64,000 nucleotides of DNA from Muraenolepis orangiensis. Lineage: Eukaryota > Chordata > Actinopteri > Gadiformes > Muraenolepididae. Position 1 is the stretch's first letter. The number at the start of each line of letters is the position of its first letter. Positions 1-18,900 of the stretch are shown here, piece by piece. A program made the translations under genes and the position numbers. The notes below the pieces were generated by a model, which made no database searches, was not told the origin of the DNA, and saw only the letters and a program-made list of their open reading frames with translations. The DNA is taken from positions 13,763,600 to 13,827,599 of the forward strand of contig CM051005.1 of NCBI GenBank assembly GCA_027704905.1, written 5' to 3'.

Positions 1-10
1 CTCTGCATTT

Positions 11-150
11 AACCCATCCTAGTATAAGAAGCAGTGGGCAGTGGTTTTATATACAGCACCCGGGGAACAGTGTAGGGGTCTGGTGGCTCAAGGGCCCAGG
101 TGGGGACTTTAACCGGCGACATTCCGGTTCCCAAGCCAGGGAACCGGATA
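11..150 (-). mobile_element. tRNA-derived V-SINE fragment
   Basis: Read on the minus strand, this matches the better copy at 28438-28680: a tRNA-like head with a B-box-like GGTT..AA.TCC core, the central segment with 'gcccttgag'-type sequence, and a tail ending in 'taggatgggtt'. The central part is shortened relative to the other copy. It is an old, incomplete SINE. Assignment to the V-SINE superfamily rests on remembered consensus, not a database search. Confidence 0.7.
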
Positions 151-239
151 TATAGGGGGTCCCTGGGCGGTGTCTCAATCCACCAAGGGGTCCCTGGGCT
201 GAAAAGGGTTGAAGACCCCTGCACTAGACTTGCAGACTC

Positions 240-1755
240 TTCATGTCCTTCTCCCTCTTCCTCCCTTCCCCCCCTCCCACTACCAAGATGGTGACGTCCC
301 GTCTCAATCTCCGCACACTCACCCCTGCCGATCTCTCCTCTTCTGTTCTCTCTGCCCTCCCTCCTCCTGATTCGTTCTCTGTTCTACCCCCTGATATTGC
401 CACTGACCTTCTTCTCTTTACCCTGTCCTCCTCTCTGGACACTCTCTGTCCCCTCACCTCCAGGTCTGCACGTCCAACTCCACGTGTCCCCTGGTTGTCG
501 GACTCAGTGCGTACGCAGAGGCGGAGCCTCAGAGAGGCGGAGCGCAGGTGGAAGAGAGGAAAAACCCCAGAGGACCTTCTCCATCTTCAAGGGCTCCTGT
601 CAAACTTCTCCTTGTCGCGACCCCTCTGAACTCAAGAACTACAGACCGGTATCCCTTTTGCCCTTCTTATCCAAAACTCTTGAACGTGCTGTCTTTAACC
701 AATTGTCCTTGTATCTCCACCAGAACTGCCTCTTGGACCCACACCAATCTGGTTTTAAGGCAGGTCACTCGACAGAAACTGCCCTTCTACTGAGTCGCTC
801 CATGTTGCTAGAGCAAATTCGCTCTCCTCGGTCCTGATTCTCCTGGACCTGTCTGCAGAATTCGACACTGTGAACCACCAGATTCTCCTCTCCACCCTTG
901 AGGGGATGGGTGTCTTGGGCTCTGCTCTCGCCTTGTTTGCATCCTACCTGACGGGTCGCTCCTACCAGGTGGCACTGGGAGGGTCTGTGTCAGAACCACG
1001 CAGACTGACTACTGGGGTTCCACAAGGATCGGTCCTGGGTCCTCTTCTCTTCTCCCTCTACACAACGTCCCTTGGTGTTGTTATCCACTCCCATGACTTA
1101 TCCTACCACTGCTATGCTGACGACACCCAACTGGTCTTGTTGTTTTCCCCCCTTGGACACGCAAGTGGAAACACGCATTGCCGCGTGCTCAGCAGACATC
1201 TCAAATTGGATGTCGATGCACCACCTAAAACTCAAGCTGGACAAGACTGAGCTAGTGTTCTTCCCGGCAAAGGGCTGTCCGCACCGAGACCTGGCTGTCA
1301 CCATTGATGATGCTGTGGTGACACCTACTCGGACCGCAAGGAATCTGGGTGTGAGCCTGGACGACCAACTGTCATTCTCTGCAAACATTGCATCGGTGAC
1401 ACGCTCCTGCAGATTCCTCCTCTACAACATCAGGAGGATTCGGCCTTTTCTCACTGAAAAGGCTGCGCAAGTGCTCATCCAGGCTAATATTACATATTAT
1501 AGATAGGTAAATATTGTTCTAGATATTGTTGCATATTGGTTGCCAACTTATTGTACTTTTTCCCTTACACTTTAGCCTGAATTATTGTACTTCCTTGTAC
1601 TACCTGAGCACTGGTTCAGTTATTGGAGACGTTAGAAATGAAATGCACTTTTGACTTCTGGTGACGAGTTGTTCTCTTACCTTCCTTTGTTGAAACACAC
1701 TACTGTAAGTCGCTTTGGATAAAAGCGTCTGCTAAATGACTGTAATGTAATGTAG
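240..1755 (+). mobile_element. 5'-truncated L2-type LINE with reverse transcriptase remnant
   Basis: A degraded reverse transcriptase is spread over three frames. Around 640-790 it reads KNYRPVSLLPFLSKTLE and SGFKAGHSTETALL. At 870-1130 it reads GVPQGSVLGPLLFSLY followed by the catalytic YADD box. At 1180-1490 the thumb region includes LGVSLDDQLSF. The 3' tail near 1690-1755 is the fish L2 hallmark 'gtcgctttggataaaagcg' ending in TGTAATG repeats. Frameshifts and stops separate the blocks and the 5' half is missing, so it cannot encode a working enzyme. A shorter relative lies at 8169-8740 in the opposite orientation. Confidence 0.88.
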
Positions 1756-2800
1756 ACTATCCCGCTGTACCAAATATAACCCACAAACAAATTAGTCAAG
1801 TATCACAGGTGGCCACACGTCAAACCAATGCCTTCAAGAATCACAGAACAGGTTCTCTCCATCGGCCCACACTCAGCAGCACATTGGTAGAGTGTATGGT
1901 TTGCAAATTGCAGCGCAAGCTTCCTCAAATTGCTGGGTACGACATCGTGGTCCCATGGTGAACTTGTTCAAATAGATGCCTGATAATGCCTTAATTGCTT
2001 CGTATCTTAGGTCTTTGCCCTGTTACATAAAGTACTTAAGGTCACAACAAATAAAATGAATCGATTCATTACGAACTAACATTATATCTGTTATATTTAT
2101 TATTTTCTATGATAATCATTTTTCTTCAGAATCTACGATTTAAACATCCTCAATGTTGATCTACATACACAATGTGCCCGAGATAATATTTCAGAGTGAT
2201 GGACTTGACCAATGAGCTGTGCTGTGCCAATGAGCTGTGCCATGTGCTGACAACACTGACGTGTATCGTGTCTGCTTTCCATCATCCGTCATATTTACGG
2301 TCTAGCACTGGGTATTTATGTAAGAACTGCCGTACAAACCTCTTCTTGCGAATGGTTGTATATCCTCTTTGGTGAAGCGTTGGCTCACCCCTTGAAATTC
2401 AATTAGTTGACTCGGACGAAAACATGCTCGTCTCAGGAGATTCAAAGCGCGACGATGAATTTAAACGAAATTATTCATGTTGTGTCCAGGTTGTGCCCAT
2501 TACGACTTAATTCGTCAATCACAATGTATAATCCTGTCGGAACACTGTAATGGGACCAGTTGGTTACATTTTGTTACGAATAAAAATAACAAAACGAATG
2601 ATGAGGTCGAGTGGTCGGCTATTTACATAATTGGCACACGGCCATTTGTCGGATCCAATCCCACTGGGAGAGTCAAACCAATCTAATAACAACGGACATG
2701 ACATAATGACATGAGTGTCATGTCACGTGGTTGAAAATGCCACAGTTAAAAGATAGGACGACCATCGCGTATTCAAGCAGTGCACTTTCATGCCCAGACA
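1756..2800. other. Intergenic DNA, no gene recognised
   Basis: AT-rich sequence downstream of sirt6. No exon-like block with splice sites, RNA gene or clear repeat was recognised here. The small open frame at 2477-2686 has no recognisable protein features. Confidence 0.5.
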
Positions 2801-2802
2801 CA

Positions 2803-2812
2803 TTTATTTATT
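2803..2812 (-). promoter_or_regulatory. sirt6 polyadenylation signal (overlapping AATAAA pair)
   Basis: On the minus strand AATAAATAAA gives two overlapping AATAAA hexamers about 590 nt downstream of the first sirt6 stop. This implies a 3' UTR of roughly 2780-3392. No nearer hexamer was seen. Confidence 0.6.
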
Positions 2813-3392
2813 TGTAAAAAAAATACAACAATCACCATCATGTTTTAAGGGAACCAGCTTAAGGACAACAAAGACGGTTTCCATTACAAGTTCACATGGA
2901 TAAAAAAATACATGTTATTCACAATACACATAATAATAATAAAAATGCTATTAAAATGCTAAAAATATATAAAAAATGTTCATGCGCCAACAGCGAGATG
3001 ACTGCATTGGGAGCTCGTCGTTGGTGAAGGAGAGGTCAGTCCAAAACCACACCATTCACGTGTCATGTCCTTCCAACGCAAAATGCTTTGTTTTTTCCCG
3101 GACCCGTCTCCTTGAGACTCCAGGGCATTCTATGTGGAGCGCTTTGTTAAAGTATATGTAGAGACTTGGATAGTGACCGTGTGCTTGATGGCAAAACCAA
3201 TACAAAAACAAAAGTCTTAGTTTAAAAAAAACCAAAAAAAAACCGTGGCTATTTGTCCTCTTTTACGCCGGGTGGAGATTCTGCCCTCTCCTTCTTCACA
3301 CCCACGACCGCTTCCTCGTCGACCTGCCCCTCGTCCGTAGGCACGGCCGGTCGTTTCCTCTCCTCAGTCTTACCCTCCTTCTTCACCTCTTC

Positions 3393-11202
<7,810 letters not shown>

Positions 11203-11518
11203 GCTTGGGAAGGGTTTGTGTTTACAAACACCAAAGTGATCTCCACTCAAACTCCGCTGTGTTTGTTATTCGTGGTGTTTTTATGACGTCATTTAAACGC
11301 GACGACCCAGGCTGACTGTTTGCGCTATCTTATGCGCTCACTGCAGCCCGTAGAAAACGACGGGGGCGATTCTTATACAGTACGATGTTGCCTTCTGTGG
11401 GCCACAGTGTCTGTGCGTAACTGCATCTTAATTAATGAACCTCGCAGCCAAACCCAATACAAGCCAAATACCCCACGAATAAAAGACATCGAGTATGATT
11501 TTTTTTTCAATATAGTCC

Positions 11519-13072
11519 TTTATTTTTTTTTAAATAGCCAAAAGACACAAAAAACAAGTAAATACAATCGACCATCCATACATCTTATGTGTGCATATCA
11601 GTTGTAGTTATCTTCTGAAGCTGTAAGCCAACATTGAAAACTACCCAAAGACTGTCTTAGCTTGATGATCAGACCCGTCCTGAGAATTGCAAAAGTCCAA
11701 TTAGAGTAAATAAAAATAAACCAAAATGATATTGCAGGTGCAGAATACAAACCAAACACTCTCAAATGAACAACAACCCCTTATCTGCCTCCACCATCTG
11801 CGCAGAAAAGTAAAAGTCATTAATTAATTTCGGCCTTTATCCTCAAGTGTTGTTGACCCTGATACACCATTACTCAAAACGACAGTGTTCCTGTACAAAC
11901 CCAAACCCCAGTGAATCCATTCCTCTACTCATGTCATTCTTATACATGTTTAGGAGGGAATAACAGGACAACAACAAAGGTGACAAATTAAGCTCAAGAT
12001 AAATTAAAAACAGCAAAACTAGACATCTAAACAGGGAACAATTGTTCAAAAAGTAAATCAGTGGCATTCAGGGCTTCATTCAAATGGCTTCTCTGGGCTT
12101 CTTACCGAAGACACCTCCAACAGACGATCAGAAGTTTAGTCCCGGGTAGGCTGCGCAACTACAGAATGAAAAGATCCTTTGAATAACAACCCCATTCTAT
12201 TTTTTTTTTTTAAATAATAAAAGATGACACGCATCAAAAACTATATATATACACGAGGACGTTTGAATTCTGTGCGGGGTGCGCAGGGAAAAATAAGCCC
12301 AGAAACGGTTTACCAATTAACTAATTAACTTGACTCCAACTAATCATCCTCTGAGCGTAGGTTTTTTTTTTCAAACTAAACGTTGGGAAAGGGGTTTTTC
12401 ACCAACACATCGAGAAAACTAGAAACGGAACATCTTGTTGTGTGAAAAGCGACCCTTTGAAGCAGTTGACAGTGCTTCACTCTAAACATAGAGAGATACA
12501 ACAACAACAACAAAAACTGGCTGATTGAAGTCTGGCATCTTTCTCAAGTCACACAGAGGCCAACTACAGCAGTGCAAGGACCAGTGGCAATTAGAGGGAG
12601 ATGTCGACTGGACAGAGGGAAGGAGGCAGACTGGACCAGCTTGTCAAGTGTTTGCACCAGTGCAAAGGCTGCGAGTTGTTGACAAAGACTTAACAATACA
12701 CAAAACTAAAATAATTCAACTTTAAGATTTCAATTAAACCGTAGACTACTATACACATGTATTTTGGGAGGTGGGTGTTGCCTAACAAGAAAATAAGTGC
12801 ATGATAAATTGGTTTGCAATATTGCCAGGTTTAAAAACAGAGGCTGGTGCAAATCTCATCAGATCAGGCCCTCCCCTCTAACGTGTAGTCAATTCTGATC
12901 TCTACAAAAAAAACAACAAAGACACTAGGAAAGCAGATGATGGAGGTTAAAAAACTGTCTTGGTTTTATACCCATTTCTATCATGGAGCAAGGGGGAGGA
13001 GTTGAGCTTGAAGGGGGAGGAGGAAGTGGTGGTGGTGGTGATGGGGGGGGGGGGGGGGGGAAATCAAGCACG
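11519..13072 (-). other. cdc34 3' UTR with AATAAA at 11519-11524
   Basis: There is no coding signal between the cdc34 stop and a minus-strand AATAAA at 11519-11524, so a 3' UTR of about 1.5 kb is inferred. The signal is only about 320 bp from the sirt6 start codon, so the two same-strand genes are packed end to start. A poly-G run lies at 13044-13060. Confidence 0.55.
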
Positions 13073-14703
13073 TCATGACTCCTCGTTGCCTGAGTCGTCT
13101 TCGGCATAGCAACAGTCACCATCCTCGTCCTCCAGGTCCTCGTCATCATAGTAATCGTCGTAAAAGAGGTCAGAGCCTTCGTCGGGAGGGGGTGCGCGCG
13201 TGCGGACGCAGTACTCGGCCAGAGTGGTGGGCACCTTCACGCCGTCGCGCTCCGCTTCGGCCTTGGTGGCCAACACCTGTTTTCTGGAGGTGTGAAAAAA
13301 CACACAGTTTTAATTTACTTTCCATGAGCCAATCTGCGGAGGTGGCTAGGGTTGTGAGCCCAGGACTCAAATATTATTGCGGACGTTTGGAAAACTACCA
13401 TATTAAAAGAACAAAGTGTTTTACCTAATGATCTCTGCATACTCCCGGTCCTTGCCCTTGCTGTCCCTCCATTTACGGTACATGACGGAGGCGTCCACGT
13501 TGGCGGGAGAGAACGTGTTGGGCTCGTTCAGCAGTGAAATGACACTCAGCAAGATGGTTCTGACGGCACAAGACGATCACAAGTCAGTTAAGCAGTACGG
13601 TCTACCCTACCGTCGATATGTTTTGCCAGAATATAGTTTTTCCTATTCCGTATAAGTCTGCAAGAATTGAATCGCGAAGGACACATAACAGTGTACGAAA
13701 TTGCTGAAATTCAATCAAATCGAAGAATGTACAAGATGAGATTCAGACACACCAAACATTCTGGTTATTTATTATATTTGTATACAAGTTATACAATGGT
13801 CTGGTAAGTATAACACAAAGGCTACTGAATTCAATTATACTATTGAAGAACCAAAATGTGCATTGCAAATGCTCACATTTAGTGGCAACAGTAAATAATG
13901 CAACATTCAAATGGAAGTGGGAAGAATATCATAGGAAAAGACCAAAATGATGCGGTTACAGAACTTTTTGCTGAGGGAACACTTCAATTTCAATGGGGTA
14001 TGGGAAATGTAGGAAGGTCATGTGATCAGTAGTACCTGACGTTTTGGGTGGGGTTCCATCTCTCTGAGGGTAGCTCCCCGCTCTGAGGGTCATCCACTGG
14101 GGGGTGAAGGATGGAGATGCAAACATCTCCATTCTGAAATGACAAGTCACGGTTAAATATGGAAAATGGACTTTGTATGACTAGCATAATTGAATAGTAA
14201 TCACCTCCTGCTTATAAGTCAAATGTATATCATTGTATTGCAATATGTTTTTGTACAATAATAATTATTATTTAATATTCTATTTTAATAATTGATATTC
14301 TAATGTAATAAGTATTAGCTTGACACATTGGCTTACCTCATAGATGTTAGGATGCCACATCTTTGTAAGAAACCGGAAGGCAGGTGGGGAATAGGGATAG
14401 TCAATTGGGAACTTGAGCCGAGCCTGGAAAAACGAGAATACAAATTCAAGCACATAAGAAACCCAGCGAGAGGGAAATGTAATAGTGTAGTAATGGATAT
14501 GTATTATGTGAACCTACCTTAAAATAACCACCTTCATAGTGAGTGTTAGGCGGTCCAAAAATAGCGACTTCCCAGTTGTACAGGTCCGCCTCGTCCACCA
14601 GTGTGATTTTAAACCCCTCGACGGGCTCTTCCTGGAGACTCTTCATTTCCAGCATGAGTGCTTTCTGAGAGCTGGCTACATGTGTAGGGCCGTGTTGCGC
14701 CAT
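13073..14703 (-). CDS. cdc34: Ubiquitin-conjugating enzyme E2 R (CDC34/UBE2R)
   Basis: Five exons: 14518-14703, 14337-14423, 14036-14133, 13425-13559 and 13073-13283. They give 238 residues, against 236 for human CDC34 and 238 for UBE2R2. This is the E2 that charges ubiquitin for cullin-RING (SCF) ligases and builds Lys48 chains on cell-cycle substrates. The UBC fold runs to about residue 180. The active cysteine is Cys96 in NGDVCISILHPPVDD, and the acidic insertion next to it that is typical of this family (PPVDDPQSGELPSERWNPTQ) is present. The C-terminal tail is strongly acidic (YDDYYDDEDLEDEDGD) and ends SGNEES; in the family this tail docks on the cullin basic canyon. The middle (YRKW, EGSDLFYDDYY) resembles CDC34 and the last residues resemble UBE2R2. 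Neighbouring genes favour CDC34. Confidence 0.94.
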
Positions 14704-15927
14704 GACTGCAAGATTAACCCGATGAAGCAATGGTTTACCCGAGTAAAACCCCTGTGTGGCAATGGGAGAAAACACGTCCTTTGTTTACCAAGAGCCCTAC
14801 CTAGTGAACAGGCCAAACCTGTGACAAGCTGCGCTTGTTGTGTTGGGAGAAAAACAAACGCCCTTTTCCACGAATATGAACACCGATCACGACAAAAACA
14901 CGAACACGTTAGACTTTACCAAGTGACCAAACACATTGTGACCGAATCACGGAGCAGTAGCACTAGACCCCCGACCTCGAAACACAGGATCAGCTTTAAA
15001 TCTAACGATGGCTGCTGGCTAACGCCGAGCTAACGAGCTCTACCCTGTCGCCCAGCTGAACCCCAGGGTCCAATTGGTGCAAAAACGTGCTCCCTTATTC
15101 TGAATGACTGTACACAACAGGTCAAAATCTCTACAGCTATCTTTAGTCTCGGAACAGAAATTATGATCCAAATTTTAGTGGTCAAAAACAAATAAGTGTC
15201 CGACTAACAAGAGGGTGAATGAAGAATGTTGCTGAAAGGAATCCCCTCTCCCTTCAAAACAGTCGACAGGGCGCACTGCCTTCTGGGAAGTGGAGTTCAA
15301 TTGTAAAGATTAATCATCATACACATTTTATTTGAACTTTTAACACGGGACACGGGAACACCATTGCGATGTTAATGCCATCACATCGCGATTATAGTTC
15401 GCAACATGTATTTAACATGAATGTCACAGATGTTGAGTGGATGTATACGAGGTAAAATAACTACAACTGGCACTTCCTGTCAGTATGACAACAACGCCGT
15501 GTTGTTGTTGTTCAAGCAGGTTTGACACCACGTAGTCCCACAACGGAGTCAAGTCAACATATTTGAAAAACAACTTCCCAACGTGACTCGGTGGGCTTCG
15601 CCAGGCACAGTGGACTGTGTTAAACAATGTGAAAATAAATATAACGCTTTGCTTTGTGAAGACGTGTTTAGTGCGCGACTATAATTAGGCCACGGTCCCT
15701 ACGCGTACGTTTCCATTCGCCTGAGCAATAAAGTACACGTTTTGTATACATTATTTAATTAGAAAAATTGTAATTAGACGCCATTTGACTCAACTTTATT
15801 TTAATAACCCGGTCGTCATGTTTCTAAAATAATCATGACAATAAAATGTATTTCCCCATGCAGTTAGCGAAGGGTCCTATTTACGCGACGGAGCACAGCC
15901 GGGACCCAATAATACGAGGAACTCGCC
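14704..15927. promoter_or_regulatory. Divergent intergenic region of cdc34 and cactin
   Basis: The start codons of cdc34 (minus) and cactin (plus) are 1224 bp apart with no coding sequence between them. Both promoters must lie here or nearby. No TATA box was placed with confidence. An upstream ATG at 15846 lies in another frame and would overlap the cactin start if transcription begins before it. Confidence 0.5.
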
Positions 15928-18900
15928 ATGGAGTCGAAAAGAAGACGTCGTTCTCGGTCCAGATCTCGAAGTTGGAACCGAGAATCCAAGACCAGAACCC
16001 GACAGAGCAGATCACGATCCCGGGAGAAAAGCAAGGTAGTACGTAGTCGCTCCTCGGATCGGAATCGATCCGTCAGACGGAGCAGACGGTCCGGTAGTCG
16101 TGGCTCCGACTGCGACCGCGGCTCCCCGCGGCGACAGTGGCCCAAACCCACGGGCCGTTCTGGATCTAGGAGTGACTCCGAAAGCGATAAACGAGCAACG
16201 AGACGTTTCAAAAGTGGATCAAGGGATCGATTCGGGTAAATATGCGCTCGCCATGGATCTATATACATTAGATTAGATTCAAATGTATTGTCATTGATTG
16301 CACAGCAAGTACAGTACAGCTAAAAATAATTTGACATCTAACCATGAGTGCAAATGTTACGGTAAAGTGCATGGTAATATATAGTGTACAGTGGTTAAAT
16401 AATACTTAAATAGACAGTCCACTAGGTATAAAATAACTTTATATATACTCTACATCTATAACAATGATGGTTCCAGAAACATGTTTAGTATGCGTGGAAA
16501 ACTCAATGCAACTAACGTCAAAAATCATTTCTGTTGCAGTTCTGATTCGGATGGCCATAAGTCCCGAAGACCAAAGGATAAAGGTGACCGCCGAGAAGCA
16601 AAAGGAGACCCAAGGAGAGGGCGGTCCAAATCCGGTTCTGACTCGAGCGTTGAGAACAGGGAACAGAGGAAACCGAGGAGCCCCGGTAAAGGCAGCCCCA
16701 CCAGAGACCGACGCCAAAAAGAGATAGAGAAGGAAAGGCCGAGGAGCAACAGTAGAGATCCTGATAGGAGACGAGACAGGGATAGAAGCCCAGAGGAAAT
16801 ACGACCTAGTGTCGACAGGGAGCATGGCGGCGGGGACAGAACCCGAGGGAAGGGTGAAGAAGACAGGAGGAGGCAGCGGTCTGCATCAGCCGAGTCCTCC
16901 GATAGCTCTGGGTCAGATCGCCAGGGCCGCAAACCCTCCCCAGGAGCAAAGCATGCCGACAAGGAGGAAACGAAAAAACAGAAAGAGATGCTGAAAGCTC
17001 TGGAGACACCGGAGGAGAAGAGGGCCAGAAGACTGGCTAAGAAGGAGGCAAAGGAGAGGAAAAAGAGAGAGAAGATGGGCTGGAGTGAGGAGTATATGGG
17101 ATATACCAACGCAGACAATCCCTTCGGTGACAACAACTTGCTTGGCACATTCAAATGGCAAAAGGTAAAAGCAAGAACAAAGACTGTTGTGGTTTGTGAA
17201 ATACATGTTGGAAAAATGTGAAGATTGTCATCTTATTTGGATTTTTTTTGTTCAGGCTTTGGACAAGAAAGGCATTGGTCACCTTGGAGAGAAGGACCTG
17301 AAGGACAGGAACAAACAGATCCAAGAAGATAACCGCAGAGAGCTTCAGAAGGTACGGTTGGCTTGGGAGTTACCGCATCAATCTCGATGTTCTCACTTTA
17401 TGGATCAAATGAGCTCATTTCAAATTCACAAGGCATGCTTCTTTTTTTTTAGAGAGGATGTAGCAGAATAAGAGGTCTTTCAAAATAAATTATCTCCCTA
17501 TCGTTATTTACCCCGGTGCTGTACCATGATGCCACACAAATCTTAGCCCACATCATTACACTTGTGTGGAGTGTGTGGCTGGTTTAAGCAGCTTCACATG
17601 GCCTGAGCTAGACTGATTGTTCTATGACTGCACACCTGTGTATTAGGGCTGGGCCCCCGCATCCTGAGAACATTTTATGCCGGCACCATCGAGTGTTCTT
17701 ACAGGGTGTATCACCGCCTGGTACGGGAACTGCGCCGCACTCGAGCGCAGAGCGCTTCAAAGGGTGGTGCGGACGGCCCAGTATATCGTTGGAGGTGAGC
17801 TCCCCTCCCTCCTGGATATATACAACCAGCGGTGCGTGGCCAAGGCCAAACGCATCATAAAGACATTGCCCACCCCAGCCACCAACTGTACTCACTGTTA
17901 CCGTCAGGCAGGCGATACCGCAGTATCAAGTGCCGTACAAATAGGCTTAGAGATAGCTTCCACAGTCAGGCCATCAGGCTGCTGAACAAGGGCGTATAGC
18001 ATATAACAATGTATATTTTATTACATTGATTTATATATACATATTGCTATTTTCTGTGCCGATATTTTGCATTTTATAAATTGCTTTTTTATTTTTATTT
18101 TTTAACTTTATTCTATTTTTATCAATTTCTTATCTTATTTTATAACTGCTGTCTGTCGTCGGGTATTGCACATAAGATTTTCACATCACTGCTTTATACT
18201 TGTGTAAACTGTGAAGTGACAATAAACTTGACTTGACTTGAAATGACGATAATGAAAAAAAAAAAAATCTTAATCCTTACCTAATTAAATGCGTAAGGGA
18301 TGATGAACGGAAAGCTCATTAATGAGTCGGTAGTCGGTCCCGCTCATTAATAAGTAGTATTCGGTGCCGTAGTCGGTCCCGATTTATTATGATTTACTTC
18401 CGCGGGAAAAAAATGGTTCTCCGAAGTTGAGGCGTTGCTTGACAACTGGCGCAAACAATTCAGCAATTCTATCAGCAAGTCAGTATTTTCCGTCAGGAAA
18501 AGTGAACGGGACTACTCGCGGAGTGATATGATAGCCGTGAATAGAAGCCATTGCCGCCTTCCGCCATTGTTGTTCTCCGTCTACAGGCCCACGTTTGTCG
18601 CATATGTAAACACGTCATTAATTATCGTCATACGCGGTATGACAAAATACTTATCGTGGGGAGGACTTATCGCGATAAACGATACGATATGGCACAGCCC
18701 ACCTGTGTAACATTGTTAATCAAGGCCCACAGGTTAAAATAGCCACCACCACACACACTCGAGGAGAGAGCTCTAGCATGCACCATCTGCTCTGTTCTTA
18801 ATGATTCAAACTCTTGCAATAAACCAGATTCCTCATCACCCTGTGTCCTTGTCTTCAGGGAGGAGCCCTCAAGTAGCCATTTTAATGGCTGGTGGCAGCA

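Noticed and set aside
13075..13428. 117-residue plus-strand frame over the cdc34 last exon
   Set aside because: Antisense shadow of the acidic CDC34 tail.
16525..17154. 209-residue minus-strand frame opposite cactin exon 2
   Set aside because: Antisense shadow of a charged, GC-biased exon. The plus-strand reading joins in phase with the other cactin exons.
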